Translations under genes and position numbers: made by a program
Shown: piece after piece, positions 36,702 through 46,395 of the stretch
How the letters are laid out: each line of letters opens with the position of its first letter
Numbering within the stretch: position 1 is the stretch's first letter
Notes under the pieces: model-generated
Databases searched by the model: none
Told to the model about the DNA's origin: nothing
Seen by the model: the letters and a program-made list of their open reading frames with translations, nothing else
Source of the DNA: Cognaticolwellia beringensis
GTDB taxonomy: Bacteria; Pseudomonadota; Gammaproteobacteria; Enterobacterales; Alteromonadaceae
Length of the DNA stretch: 64,000 nt
NCBI RefSeq assembly: GCF_002076895.1
Contig: NZ_CP020465.1
Location: forward strand, 4,154,001-4,218,000
Direction of reading: 5' to 3'

Positions 36702-37673
36702 TTACTGTAAACAGCACTTCTTATATTTTTTGCCACTGCCACAGGGGCAAGGTTCGTTACGGCCAACTGTAGGTAATGAGCTAACAGGTACGCTGTTCTC
36801 TAAAATAGTATTTTCGTCGTATAATATATTCGACAATAAACCACCTTCGCCCATTAACGAGTCAAATAGTTCGTTGTCTTCGTTTGACAGATTATCGAGC
36901 ACGCTATCATCTTCATCATCAACCCATGACAATAAAGTCTCAGTAAGATTAAAGTCGGTTTGAATAATGCCAGATTCAATCAACATCATTGCGTCAGCAC
37001 TATTCCACGCTTTTACTTCCTGTTGTTTAAAGCGGTCTTCGTCAAATAAGTTTTTATCCTCGACACCATGGTCACATAAGCCAATAAACTGATCTTTAAA
37101 GTCATCTAATTGATAGTCGATACAATAGTCGGCTAATGCGCTCATTAAAAAACTATTAACTGAGCTTGGTACCACCAAAAATGAGGCTAACCAGCGAGTT
37201 ACATGCTCGCTTAATTCAGTTTTATCAATTGAGCCCACTTCAAACTGTGCAAATACCGCTTCCATAGCTGACGCTTTACAATACATGGCTTGATGAGCAC
37301 CTGTAATATAGTCAGATAAGGCTTGTGTATCACCATTAGCAACATTATAAAATAAAGTTGAAGTTAATTCAGTTAAGGCATCGCCAAATACGCCTTCAAG
37401 CGGGGTTGAAAACGAGTCACTGCGTGAAAATAGCTGCAAGCATTTTGGCAACGCGGGAGAATGCTTTAATTCAGCACATAATAAAGTACCAAAAAATAAA
37501 ATGGCGTTTTGTTCGTCGGTTAGCGTAGTGTCATCTGCGACAAATTGATCAATTAATCGCTCTAAATCAGGATAAAATACCGACCAATTCATTTTAACTA
37601 CTTCGATCGCTTCAACAGGTAATTCGTTGCCATGGGCATTGGCAATGACCCATAAAGCTTGTTCTAAATTCAT
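36702..37673 (-). CDS. SEC-C motif (YecA-like) protein
   Basis: A 323-residue protein whose first 300 residues are helical and acidic. It ends with the zinc-binding SEC-C motif RNEPCPCGSGKKYKKCC, the tail found in SecA and YecA proteins that binds ribosomes or SecB. The N-terminal part starts MNLEQALWVIANAHGNELP. The main body matches no family I can name. A decayed copy of the 5' end of this gene lies at 46396-46556. Confidence 0.78.
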   Translation of the reverse strand: MNLEQALWVIANAHGNELPVEAIEVVKMNWSVFYPDLERLIDQFVADDTTLTDEQNAILFFGTLLCAELKHSPALPKCLQLFSRSDSFSTPLEGVFGDALTELTSTLFYNVANGDTQALSDYITGAHQAMYCKASAMEAVFAQFEVGSIDKTELSEHVTRWLASFLVVPSSVNSFLMSALADYCIDYQLDDFKDQFIGLCDHGVEDKNLFDEDRFKQQEVKAWNSADAMMLIESGIIQTDFNLTETLLSWVDDEDDSVLDNLSNEDNELFDSLMGEGGLLSNILYDENTILENSVPVSSLPTVGRNEPCPCGSGKKYKKCCLQ

Positions 37674-38170
37674 ATAAATTCCGCGTTATATAATCAATAA
37701 GGTGTAGCAAGTGCTATATGGTAAACATTTACAATGCCCGTTACCATTTATAGCATCATTTATAACTGCGTTTTCTGCTAAATTTTACTATAACAGTGCA
37801 ATAATTATATTTACACGTAAATAAAGCGGTGATGTTTAGCTTTTGTGCTGCTACTTTTATCTGCTATTGAGGCTATTCCAGTATTATTTTCGGCTTTTCT
37901 TAGTTAAAAAAAAGCTCCTAAAGATATGTATATTACTTCATATTTCATTAACAATATCCCAGTGCTATAGTTTTTTCGTAATACAGAATCAATATATGCA
38001 TTTTATTTCATATACTTGTATTAATAAAACCCAAGTAATTAAGTTGATTGTCATCGGTCATATCAAAACAGTTAAAACACTGGTGAGTTTTAACTATTCG
38101 GCTGTTACAAAAACAAACATTTAATTATTCTCTTTTTTTAGATCAGGCTTTAGTTAAAAGGAATTCAATA
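37674..38170. other. 497-bp intergenic region, nothing recognised
   Basis: An AT-rich divergent region upstream of the truncated antiporter. A 93-codon plus-strand frame is low-complexity and not credible. Confidence 0.4.
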
Positions 38171-38806
38171 GTGTCAAATAAAATTGCGGGCTTTTTTTCT
38201 TTCTTAATGAAAGATAAAATAATTGCTAAATCGGGGTTTAATCGCTGGCTAGTCCCACCAGCATCAATTGCAATTCATTTATGTATTGGTTCTGTTTACG
38301 CATGGAGTATATTTAACCCTGCACTTATTAAAGAATTAGGGGTAGTTACTAGTTCATCTGGAGATTGGTCTTTAAGTAACGTTGTTTGGATATTTTCTGT
38401 CGCTATTGTTTTTCTTGGATTATCAGCGGCAGTCGCGGGTAAATGGCTTGAAGAAGTTGGTCCCCGTTGTGTTGGTGTTGCTGCCGCATTTCTTTGGGGT
38501 GGTGGTTTTATTATCGGTAGTATTGGTATATCTACCCATCAATTATGGCTTGTTTACCTTGGTTATGGCGCACTCGGGGGTTGTGGTCTAGGTTTAGGCT
38601 ATGTTTCACCGGTTTCTACTTTACTTCGTTGGTTCCCTGATAAGCGAGGTATGGCTACAGGCATGGCCATTATGGGCTTTGGTGGCGGCGCTATGATCGG
38701 TGCACCATTAATTGCTTCTTTGTTAAAATTCCATGCGGTCGCACCAACTTATTTAGGGACAGAAGGTGCTGTAACACTAATAACTGAAGCGGTTTCATAT
38801 TTCTAA
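38171..38806 (+). pseudogene. truncated OFA-family oxalate/formate antiporter (MFS)
   Basis: The 211 codons encode the first six helices of an OFA transporter: RWLVPPASIAIHLCIGSVYAWS, GLGLGYVSPVSTLLRWFPDKRGMATG and FGGGAMIGAPL. The family is normally around 400-550 residues, so the second MFS half is missing. The reading frame stops at TAA 38804 just before the regulator gene, and no remainder is seen, which points to a deletion. Its place beside the formate dehydrogenase operon suggests it once moved formate. Whether a half-transporter is still made is unknown. Confidence 0.72.
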
Positions 38807-38836
38807 TAGCAATCTAGGTAATAAGCGTTTAAAAAA

Positions 38837-39925
38837 TTAAACTTGCCAAGGTAACATATCTTCTAGATCAACAATATCGCCACAAGCAATAGACTCATAG
38901 CCCGCTAACTTTGCAACCTCTTCATGAAATTTTTCACTTTTTATCTCAGAAATTAAGCGCTGTACCGATAATTGTTCAAGGGTCTTTTGATGACAAACTA
39001 AAACGTAGTGCTCTGTAGTTAAAGGGATGAAATCTAGCGCAAATTGACGAGCTGCTGTTTCAATACCAATGCCAACATCTGCCATACCTGAAGCTACATA
39101 TGCCGCGACAGCAGAATGGGTAAATTCAAATTTATCAAAACCAATAACATCTTTAGCGTCCACTGATGATCTTTTTAGGAGTTCATCTATCAACAAGCGC
39201 GTACCTGAATGTTTTTGTCGATTAATAAAGGTAACATCATCCAGCATTAAGTCAGAAATTTTAGTAATATTTTTAGGGTTATCTTTTTTGACAATTAACC
39301 CTTGTTTACGTGTAACAAAACGGATGACTTTATAGGTATTAGCTTTGAAATATTTATTATAAATATCAATTAACCTTTGACTAACAATATCGGTTGGTAA
39401 GTGAAATGCAGCAATATCACATAGCCCTTTACTCAGCGCATCAAATGACTCTTCATAGCTTTTATATTGTAAGTCTAGTTTAAATTTATGGGTGAAATTA
39501 GGTAGCAAAGCAACAGCATAACCATAGCTGGCCGCAATTTTGAGCAACGGCTCTTTCACCATTAAATGTTTTTGTATTTCTAAATTCAATTCTGACGCAA
39601 TGCTGATTAACTGAGGTTCAAATCGTGCCTGAGCTCTTTGTTCAGCCCAAAGTAGCTTTTCACCTAACGGTGTCAAAAATGCCCCTTTGCCTTTTTTTAG
39701 TTCGACTAAATCAGAGCCAAAAAAGTCTGTCCATTTTTTCAGTACATTCCAGACATGACGATAAGACACACCTAGTTTTGTTGCGGCTATCGTCAACTTT
39801 TTATCATTATGTACGGCATTAAGCAGGACAAAAAGTCGAGGGTCTACATACTCACCTTGCTCATCATAAAATGACCATGCGGGTTTAATTTGAATTCTCT
39901 TTGACAATAGTGCTTTATCGGTCAT
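38837..39925 (-). CDS. ModE-like HTH regulator with substrate-binding domain (COG1910 type)
   Basis: A 362-residue protein with an N-terminal winged HTH (about 25-105) holding LTIAATKLGVSYRHVWNVLKKW, followed by a periplasmic-binding-like domain (about 115-345) with HLPTDIVSQR and TFINRQKHSGTRLLIDELL. This is the layout of molybdate- or tungstate-responsive regulators and relatives often divergent from formate dehydrogenase genes. It shares a 252-bp promoter region with fdsG, where a perfect 8+8 palindrome (40045-40062) is the best operator candidate. The ligand is inferred. Confidence 0.84.
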   Translation of the reverse strand: MTDKALLSKRIQIKPAWSFYDEQGEYVDPRLFVLLNAVHNDKKLTIAATKLGVSYRHVWNVLKKWTDFFGSDLVELKKGKGAFLTPLGEKLLWAEQRAQARFEPQLISIASELNLEIQKHLMVKEPLLKIAASYGYAVALLPNFTHKFKLDLQYKSYEESFDALSKGLCDIAAFHLPTDIVSQRLIDIYNKYFKANTYKVIRFVTRKQGLIVKKDNPKNITKISDLMLDDVTFINRQKHSGTRLLIDELLKRSSVDAKDVIGFDKFEFTHSAVAAYVASGMADVGIGIETAARQFALDFIPLTTEHYVLVCHQKTLEQLSVQRLISEIKSEKFHEEVAKLAGYESIACGDIVDLEDMLPWQV

Positions 39926-39965
39926 TTTTCACCTGTATATTATTTTAGCTTTGCTTGGAAAACCA

Positions 39966-39979
39966 TTGATATTGATTAA
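39966..39979. promoter_or_regulatory. FNR-like box, one mismatch, in the regulator-fds promoter region
   Basis: TTGATATTGATTAA differs from the FNR consensus TTGAT-N4-ATCAA at one position. It lies 41 bp upstream of the regulator start and about 200 bp from fdsG, so it could add anaerobic control. The single mismatch makes it uncertain. Confidence 0.4.
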
Positions 39980-40044
39980 AGACATTGGCTTCTCATTTTT
40001 ATAAGCTAAATCAAGCTGCTAAAGCTATTTAAAAGACGCCAACC

Positions 40045-40062
40045 TATGAACTCTAGTTCATA
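40045..40062. promoter_or_regulatory. palindromic operator candidate for the fds regulator
   Basis: TATGAACT-CT-AGTTCATA has perfect 8-bp arms. It lies 120 bp upstream of regulator ATG 39925 and 116 bp upstream of fdsG, centrally in the divergent promoter, where a dimeric HTH regulator would be expected to bind. A weaker repeat, TATAG-N5-CTATA, follows near 40096. Confidence 0.55.
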
Positions 40063-40177
40063 TTCTTATGCCAAAACAATGGTGCTATAGTCAAGCTATA
40101 AAAAAGAACTACAAGATAATAGCAAATATGCAATTTATTTCACATGTGTATTTTGTAACAGACCTTCAGGAGTTAGT

Positions 40178-40660
40178 ATGAAAATAGAATTTTCTTCCCC
40201 TTTGTCCAATGTGGAAAACATCATTGATTCTTTGAAAAATAAAGAAGGCTCTCTGTTACCTATATTACATGCCATTCAAAAAGAAGTGGGCTATATCGCT
40301 CCTCAAGCAATTGAACGCATAGCGATAAAGCTAAAACAAACTCCAGCGGAAATTCACGGTGTCATTAGTTTTTATCATCAATTTCGTACATCTCCCCCAG
40401 CTAAATATAAAATTCAAATTTGCCGTGCAGAAGCATGTCAATCACGAGGAAGTCGACAACTTGAAGTACACGCTAAAAGTTTTTTAAATATTGATTATCA
40501 TCAAATGACGAGTGATAAAAAGTTCAGCTTGGATAGTGTTTATTGTCTAGGGAACTGTGCAACTGGGCCTAATATTAGAATTAACGATGACCTTTATGGT
40601 CGTATTTCTAATGAGAAATTTGAACAGGTTCTTTCTAATGTAGACCGCGAATTAAAGTGA
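40178..40660 (+). CDS. fdsG: NAD-dependent formate dehydrogenase gamma subunit
   Basis: A 160-residue NuoE-like protein (2Fe-2S thioredoxin-like fold). The cluster ligands appear as C-x4-C in CRAEACQSRG and C-x3-C in CLGNCATGPN. The N-terminal helix has LLPILHAIQKEVGYI. It passes electrons between the FdsA iron-sulfur chain and FdsB. It is the first gene of the operon, behind a CAGGAG site, and is followed by fdsB after 8 bp. Confidence 0.93.
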   Translation: MKIEFSSPLSNVENIIDSLKNKEGSLLPILHAIQKEVGYIAPQAIERIAIKLKQTPAEIHGVISFYHQFRTSPPAKYKIQICRAEACQSRGSRQLEVHAKSFLNIDYHQMTSDKKFSLDSVYCLGNCATGPNIRINDDLYGRISNEKFEQVLSNVDRELK

Positions 40661-40668
40661 GATAGACA

Positions 40669-42240
40669 ATGACAATGAAAATTTTTATTCCACGAGAAAG
40701 CACAGCTGTATCTTTAGGAGCCCATGATGTTGCTCAAGCGTTTACGCACTATGCATCACACCATGATATTGACTTAAAAATCATCAGAAATGGCTCACGG
40801 GGTCTATTTTGGTTAGAGCCTATGATTGAAATAGAAACAGCACAGGGTCGTATGGCCTATGGTCCTGTAGCATCATCTGATGTTGAAAGTATCATGGCGG
40901 ATATTACCGATAATATCTGTCATGAAAAGCCACCATGCCATACGCTTGCGCTAGGCCTGACGGAAGAGATTGGCTATTTAAAAAAACAAACTCGACTGAC
41001 ATTTGCCCGTGCAGGTATTATCGACCCCGTTTCTCTTGATGATTATCTGGCCTTAGATGGCTTTAAAGGCTTGCAAAAATCACTGGCGTTATCAACTCAG
41101 GAAATTGTCACTGCTGTTGTAGAATCAGGTCTTCGTGGCCGAGGTGGTGCTGCTTTTCCTACGGGGATAAAGTGGCAAACGGTTAGGGATGCAGTCGCTG
41201 AGCAAAAATATATTGTCTGTAATGCCGACGAAGGCGATTCAGGTACCTTTGCCGATAAATTAGTGATGGAATGTGACCCGTTTATGCTTATTGAAGGCAT
41301 AATTATTGCCGGATTAGCGGTGGGTGCAAACCAAGGCTATATTTATTTACGCTCAGAATACCCTATTGCCGATGAAATTTTACAACAAGCGATTAAGATT
41401 GCTAATGAAGCCGGTTATTTAGGGGATAACATTTGTGGTAGCGGAAAAAGCTTTAATTTAGAAGTGAGATTAGGCGCAGAAGCGTATATTTGTGGTGAAG
41501 AAACCGCCCTATTAGAATCGCTAGAAGGCAAAAGGGGGATGGTTCGCTTCAAACCGCCACTACCTGCGTTAGAAGGTCTGTTTGGTAAACCCACCATAGT
41601 TAACAATGTCCTCTCGCTCGCGGCTATTCCTTTTATCATGAGTCAAGGTAGTCAGGCATACCAACAATATGGCACAAATCGTTCACGAGGTACCTTACCT
41701 TTTCAACTTGCGGGTAATGTTAAGCAAGGTGGATTAATTGAACTGCCCTTTGGCTCGAGCTTACAAGATCTGATTGATGATTTCTCAGGGGGTACCGCGA
41801 GTGATCGTCCAATCAAAGCGATTCAGGTGGGGGGCCCATTAGGTGCTTATTTACCGTTAAATAAACTCGATATCCCACTTGATTATGAAGCATTTTCTCA
41901 GGCATCTGCTGTCCTCGGTCATGGCGGAATTGTGGTCTTTGATGACAGTGTTGACATGCTTGAACAAGCACGCTTTTCGATGGAGTTCTGTGTGGTCGAA
42001 TCTTGCGGGAAATGTACCCCATGTAGAATTGGTTCAACGCGCGGTGTAGAAGTCATTGATCGTATAAAAAACAATGAGCGACGCGCTGAGAATATGACTT
42101 TACTTAACGATCTTTGTGACACCATGATTGACGGCTCTTTATGTGCAATGGGCAGCATGACGCCTATCCCCGTGCGAAGTGCTTACAATGATTTTCCTCA
42201 AGACTTTTATTTACCAACGCAGGAGAGCAATCATGATTAA
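40669..42240 (+). CDS. fdsB: NAD-dependent formate dehydrogenase beta subunit (NuoF-like)
   Basis: A 523-residue protein that binds FMN and NAD. SGLRGRGGAAFPTG is the FMN/NADH region, GAEAYICGEETALLESLEGKRG the flavin loop, and ESCGKCTPCRIGSTRG the 4Fe-4S ligands. An N-terminal 2Fe-2S thioredoxin-like part (about 1-110) is present, as in other FdsB. It reduces NAD+ with electrons from formate. The stop overlaps the fdsA start by 8 bp. Confidence 0.94.
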   Translation: MTMKIFIPRESTAVSLGAHDVAQAFTHYASHHDIDLKIIRNGSRGLFWLEPMIEIETAQGRMAYGPVASSDVESIMADITDNICHEKPPCHTLALGLTEEIGYLKKQTRLTFARAGIIDPVSLDDYLALDGFKGLQKSLALSTQEIVTAVVESGLRGRGGAAFPTGIKWQTVRDAVAEQKYIVCNADEGDSGTFADKLVMECDPFMLIEGIIIAGLAVGANQGYIYLRSEYPIADEILQQAIKIANEAGYLGDNICGSGKSFNLEVRLGAEAYICGEETALLESLEGKRGMVRFKPPLPALEGLFGKPTIVNNVLSLAAIPFIMSQGSQAYQQYGTNRSRGTLPFQLAGNVKQGGLIELPFGSSLQDLIDDFSGGTASDRPIKAIQVGGPLGAYLPLNKLDIPLDYEAFSQASAVLGHGGIVVFDDSVDMLEQARFSMEFCVVESCGKCTPCRIGSTRGVEVIDRIKNNERRAENMTLLNDLCDTMIDGSLCAMGSMTPIPVRSAYNDFPQDFYLPTQESNHD

Positions 42241-45136
42241 ATATTATGATCCGGCAACGAACACATCCTTCAATAAAGCAATCGATTTTGATAAAGATTA
42301 CGGTACGCCTGCCAGCACCTCCACAGAAATAGTCGCTATTGAAATTGATGGCGTAAAAATTACCGTTCCTGCTGGTACTTCAGTAATGCGCGCTGCCGCA
42401 ATAGCTGATATTAATATCCCTAAACTGTGTGCTACCGATAACATCGAAGCGTTCGGTTCTTGTCGTTTATGTGCCGTACAAATTGAAGGTATGAGAGGCT
42501 ATCCAACCTCTTGTACAACACCGGTTAAAGAAGGCATGGTGGTATCGACTGAAAATAATGACATCGCAAAATTACGACGTAATATCATGGAGCTCTACAT
42601 ATCTGATCACCCACTTGACTGCTTAACTTGTTCAAGTAATGGCGATTGTGAATTACAAGATATGGCTGGCGCTGTCGGTTTACGTGAAGTACGTTATGGT
42701 TTTGATGGCGAGAATCATCTTGACGCCAAGATTGATGACTCTAACCCTTATTTTACTTTTGAACCCAGTAAATGTATCACCTGCTCTCGTTGTGTTAGAG
42801 CCTGTGAAGAAGTCCAAGGCACGTTTGCTTTAACCATTGAAGGAAGAGGTTTTGCCTCAAAGGTCAGTGCTGGCACCAGCGAAAACGATTTCTCATCCTC
42901 TGATTGTGTCTCTTGTGGGGCTTGCGTACAGGCATGTCCAACAGCAACCCTGATGGAAAAATCAGTCATTGACAAAGGACAACCAGAACACAGTATTATC
43001 ACGACTTGTGCTTATTGTGGCGTCGGTTGTTCGTTTAAAGCTGAAATGAAAGGCGAAGAAGTTATACGCATGGTGCCCTATAAAGGTGGTAAAGCTAATC
43101 AGGGCCACTCTTGTGTAAAAGGTCGCTTCGCCTTTGGTTACGCGACTCATAAAGACCGCGTAACTGAGCCGATGATCCGTGACAGCATTGATCAGCCATG
43201 GAAAGTGGTTAGTTGGGACGAAGCCTTAGAATTTTCAGCCAATAAGATTAAAAAAATTCAGGCCGAATATGGCCGTGAAAGCGTTGGCGGCATTACATCA
43301 TCTCGCTGTACCAATGAAGAAACCTATTTAGTACAAAAATTGATCCGCGCGGCTTTTGGTAATAATAATACCGACACCTGTGCCCGTGTTTGTCATTCAC
43401 CTACAGGTTATGGTCTAAAAGCGACCATAGGCGAATCAGCAGGTACACAAACCTTCGATTCAGTAATGAAAGCTGATGTCGTCATGGTCATTGGCGCAAA
43501 CCCGACCGACGCTCACCCGGTATTTGCTTCACAGTTGCGTAAACGTTTGCGTCAGGGAGCAGAGTTAATCGTGGTCGATCCCAGAACCATTGATTTACTT
43601 AATACTGCGCACATAAACGCAAGTCATCATCTACCGCTAAAACCGGGCACCAACGTTGCTATGATCAATGCCATAGCGCACGTCATTATCAGTGAAGGCT
43701 TGGAAGACAAAAATTTTATTGACCAGCGCACAGATGAATATAACGCATGGCGTGAATTTATTTTGGAAGAGGTCAACTCTCCCGAAGCGATGGAAAGTAT
43801 TACCACGGTTAATGCCGAGTTAATCCGCCTCGCCGCTCGTACTTTTGCCAAGGCAAAAAATGGTGCCATCTATTATGGCTTAGGTGTTACTGAGCACAGC
43901 CAAGGTTCAACCATGGTTATGGGGATAGCCAACTTAGCCTTGGCCACAGGTAACATAGGTCGTGAAGGAGTGGGGATTAATCCATTGCGTGGACAGAACA
44001 ATGTTCAAGGCTCTTGCGATATGGGTTCATTTCCACAGGAACTGCCGGGTTATCAGCATGTGAGTGACGATGTGCTACGTGAAAAATTTGAAAAAAATTG
44101 GGGCGTAACCTTAGATAACGTACCAGGATTTCGAATTCCAAACATGTTTGACGCGGCTATAGAAGGCACGTTCAAAGCCATGTATGTGCAAGGAGAAGAC
44201 ATCTTACAGTCCGATCCTAATACCCAACATGTACAGGCCGCATTATCATCATTAGAATGTTTAATTGTCCAGGATATTTTTCTAAATGAAACGGCATTAT
44301 ACGCACACGTATTTTTACCTGGTTCTTCATTTCTAGAAAAAGATGGTACTTTTACTAATGCGGAAAGACGGATAAATCGCGTGCGTAAAGTCATGAAGCC
44401 ATTAGCTAAATTCGCAGACTGGGAGGTTACCCAAAAGCTGTCTAATGCTTTAGGTTACCCAATGAATTATCAACACCCGGCTGAAATAATGGATGAAATT
44501 GCCTCATTAGTGCCTACGTTCAGTAAGGTCAGTTACCAAAAGCTTGACGAACTAGGCAGTATTCAGTGGCCTTGTAACGAAGAATTCCCTGATGGTTCAC
44601 CCATCATGCATGTGGAAAGCTTTCCAATTGGCAAGGGGCGTTTTGCAATTACGCCATACTTAGCCAGTGAAGATCGCGCTAATAAACGCTTCCCACTACT
44701 ATTAACCACTGGACGAATACTCAGTCAATATAATGTTGGTGCGCAAACAAGACGTACTGCCAATCAAACATTGCACACAGAAGACTTGCTTGAGATACAT
44801 CCCAATGATGCGGAAGAAAGAGGCATTAATGATGGCGACTGGCTAGGCATTAGCAGTCGCGCGGGTGATACGGTATTAAAAGCAAAAGTGAGTGATCGCA
44901 TGCAAAGTGGCGTGGTCTTCACGACCTTTCATCACCCGATAAGTGGTGCCAACGTTATTACTACCGACAGTTCTGATTGGGCGACTAATTGTCCTGAATA
45001 TAAAGTGACGGCGGTACAGGTTGAAAAAGTCACTTCGCCATCAGCATGGCAAACGCGTTATAAAAAGTTCACTGCCGAACAGCAAGCGCATTTTAAACGA
45101 AGCCCTAAAAAGCAGAAAACCACCATAGGAAATTAA
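42233..45136 (+). CDS. fdsA: formate dehydrogenase alpha subunit, molybdopterin-containing
   Basis: ATG 42233 is preceded by AGGAGAGC and gives a 967-residue protein; an upstream Met would only extend into fdsB. Domain order: 2Fe-2S ferredoxin (about 35-115, FGSCRLCAVQ), His-Cys cluster, two 4Fe-4S clusters (CITCSRCVRAC, CVSCGACVQACP), then the molybdopterin domain with CAYCGVGCSF. The molybdenum ligand is Cys in RVCHSPTGYGL, so it is a cysteine, not a selenocysteine, enzyme. Cytoplasmic, oxidising formate to CO2. Confidence 0.95.
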   Translation: MIKYYDPATNTSFNKAIDFDKDYGTPASTSTEIVAIEIDGVKITVPAGTSVMRAAAIADINIPKLCATDNIEAFGSCRLCAVQIEGMRGYPTSCTTPVKEGMVVSTENNDIAKLRRNIMELYISDHPLDCLTCSSNGDCELQDMAGAVGLREVRYGFDGENHLDAKIDDSNPYFTFEPSKCITCSRCVRACEEVQGTFALTIEGRGFASKVSAGTSENDFSSSDCVSCGACVQACPTATLMEKSVIDKGQPEHSIITTCAYCGVGCSFKAEMKGEEVIRMVPYKGGKANQGHSCVKGRFAFGYATHKDRVTEPMIRDSIDQPWKVVSWDEALEFSANKIKKIQAEYGRESVGGITSSRCTNEETYLVQKLIRAAFGNNNTDTCARVCHSPTGYGLKATIGESAGTQTFDSVMKADVVMVIGANPTDAHPVFASQLRKRLRQGAELIVVDPRTIDLLNTAHINASHHLPLKPGTNVAMINAIAHVIISEGLEDKNFIDQRTDEYNAWREFILEEVNSPEAMESITTVNAELIRLAARTFAKAKNGAIYYGLGVTEHSQGSTMVMGIANLALATGNIGREGVGINPLRGQNNVQGSCDMGSFPQELPGYQHVSDDVLREKFEKNWGVTLDNVPGFRIPNMFDAAIEGTFKAMYVQGEDILQSDPNTQHVQAALSSLECLIVQDIFLNETALYAHVFLPGSSFLEKDGTFTNAERRINRVRKVMKPLAKFADWEVTQKLSNALGYPMNYQHPAEIMDEIASLVPTFSKVSYQKLDELGSIQWPCNEEFPDGSPIMHVESFPIGKGRFAITPYLASEDRANKRFPLLLTTGRILSQYNVGAQTRRTANQTLHTEDLLEIHPNDAEERGINDGDWLGISSRAGDTVLKAKVSDRMQSGVVFTTFHHPISGANVITTDSSDWATNCPEYKVTAVQVEKVTSPSAWQTRYKKFTAEQQAHFKRSPKKQKTTIGN

Positions 45137-45138
45137 CT

Positions 45139-45972
45139 TTGACACTGGAAGACGAACTAAAGCTGCCAACAAGCCATGTAACACTGCCGGTGCACTATTG
45201 GCAGCAAGGTAGTGAGCTAGTAGAAGGCAAGCTGGACTGTATCGCTGAGGAAGTGCCTATTGCCATGGTCTACAATGGCATTTCTCACGCGGTGATGATG
45301 GCCTCACCGGCGAACTTACATGAGTTTTCCTTAGGGTTTAGTTTGTCTGAAGGTATTATTAGTAGCGCCGCCGAAATGTATCATGTTGAGCTTGTTGCCA
45401 GTGAAAAAGGTATAGAAGTACATATTGAGATCAGCTCTGAACGTATGATGGCTTTAAAGTCACACCGGCGTAATCTGACTGGCCGCACAGGTTGCGGTTT
45501 ATGTGGTAGTGAATCACTGGCGACCGCCATTCGGCCAATAAAGAGTGTGACGCCACAAGCGTTGCCCCCTTCGCAAGTCATTCAGCATGCCCTGTCGCAA
45601 CTAAGTGAGCACCAAAAATTACAATCGTTAACTGGCGCCGTGCATGGCGCGGCATGGTGCGACAGTTCTGGCAAGATCGTCCTCTTGTGCGAGGATGTCG
45701 GGCGACACAATGCGTTAGACAAGTTAATTGGTACCTTAGCGCTACGTAAAGTGGACACTAAGAACGGTTTTGTGCTGATTTCAAGCAGAGCAAGTTATGA
45801 AATGGTGCAAAAAGTAACGAGTGTCAATATAGCCACATTAGTTGCGGTGTCGGCGCCAACGGCGTTAGCAATAACCCTGGCAAATCAAGCTGACCTTAAT
45901 TTAATTGGCTTTGCTCGCCCCGGTCGCCATACGTATTACACAAATTTAAAAAATCAAATAGGAACAATATAA
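45139..45972 (+). CDS. fdhD: formate dehydrogenase accessory sulfurtransferase FdhD/FdsC
   Basis: A TTG start at 45139 follows AGGAAA and lies two bases after the fdsA stop. The 277-residue protein has the catalytic cysteine loop TGCGLCGSES and the FdhD pattern GRHNALDKLIGTLAL near residue 190. It sulfurates the molybdenum cofactor before insertion into FdsA. Its position between fdsA and fdsD is that of fdsC in fdsGBACD operons. Confidence 0.93.
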   Translation: MTLEDELKLPTSHVTLPVHYWQQGSELVEGKLDCIAEEVPIAMVYNGISHAVMMASPANLHEFSLGFSLSEGIISSAAEMYHVELVASEKGIEVHIEISSERMMALKSHRRNLTGRTGCGLCGSESLATAIRPIKSVTPQALPPSQVIQHALSQLSEHQKLQSLTGAVHGAAWCDSSGKIVLLCEDVGRHNALDKLIGTLALRKVDTKNGFVLISSRASYEMVQKVTSVNIATLVAVSAPTALAITLANQADLNLIGFARPGRHTYYTNLKNQIGTI

Positions 45973-45974
45973 CC

Positions 45975-46190
45975 ATGAGTAGTTCGCAAATTAAAACCTT
46001 GGTTAGCATGCTCAACCAAATTGCCGCTAACAATAACTACAAAAAAACCGATGAAGAAACGGCTAAAGTTGTTGCTGATCACGTAAATAAGTTTTGGGCA
46101 CGTTCAATGAAAGAAAATATTATAAATTATGCCAATAGTGATGGTTCAGCGTTATCCCCTACCATAAAACTAGCGTTAGCTCAGTTATAA
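45975..46190 (+). CDS. fdsD: formate dehydrogenase delta subunit
   Basis: A 71-residue protein with KTLVSMLNQIAANN near its start and DHVNKFWARSMKENI in the middle, typical of FdsD, a small subunit needed for the mature FdsABG complex. It starts two bases after the fdhD stop and closes the operon. No clear terminator follows. Confidence 0.93.
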   Translation: MSSSQIKTLVSMLNQIAANNNYKKTDEETAKVVADHVNKFWARSMKENIINYANSDGSALSPTIKLALAQL

Positions 46191-46284
46191 AATTAGACCA
46201 CCATGCATAGCATGGCTCAACCATAATGCAGTTACAGGTGTAGTGGTATTATAGGTGTAGTGGAATTATTAGAATACCAAAGAG

Positions 46285-46378
46285 TTACCTTCGCTTTACT
46301 TTAAGCATTCGGGGAATTACCTCAGGTATTCTCAATTTTAATCTTATACCCTATATTGCATTAAGTTTGATGGATTAA
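46285..46378 (+). pseudogene. relic of a DUF6868 gene (C-terminal part)
   Basis: The plus strand encodes LPSLYFKHSGNYL and then, after a frameshift, GILNFNLIPYIALSLMD before TAA 46376-46378. Both pieces match the C-terminus of the intact DUF6868 protein at 35203-35445 in order. The N-terminal half is absent. Confidence 0.72.
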
Positions 46379-46395
46379 TGACAAGTTCAGCATAA

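Noticed and set aside
37843..38124. A 93-codon plus-strand frame upstream of the truncated antiporter
   Set aside because: Low-complexity, Leu/Phe/Tyr-rich translation of AT-rich DNA without a ribosome site.
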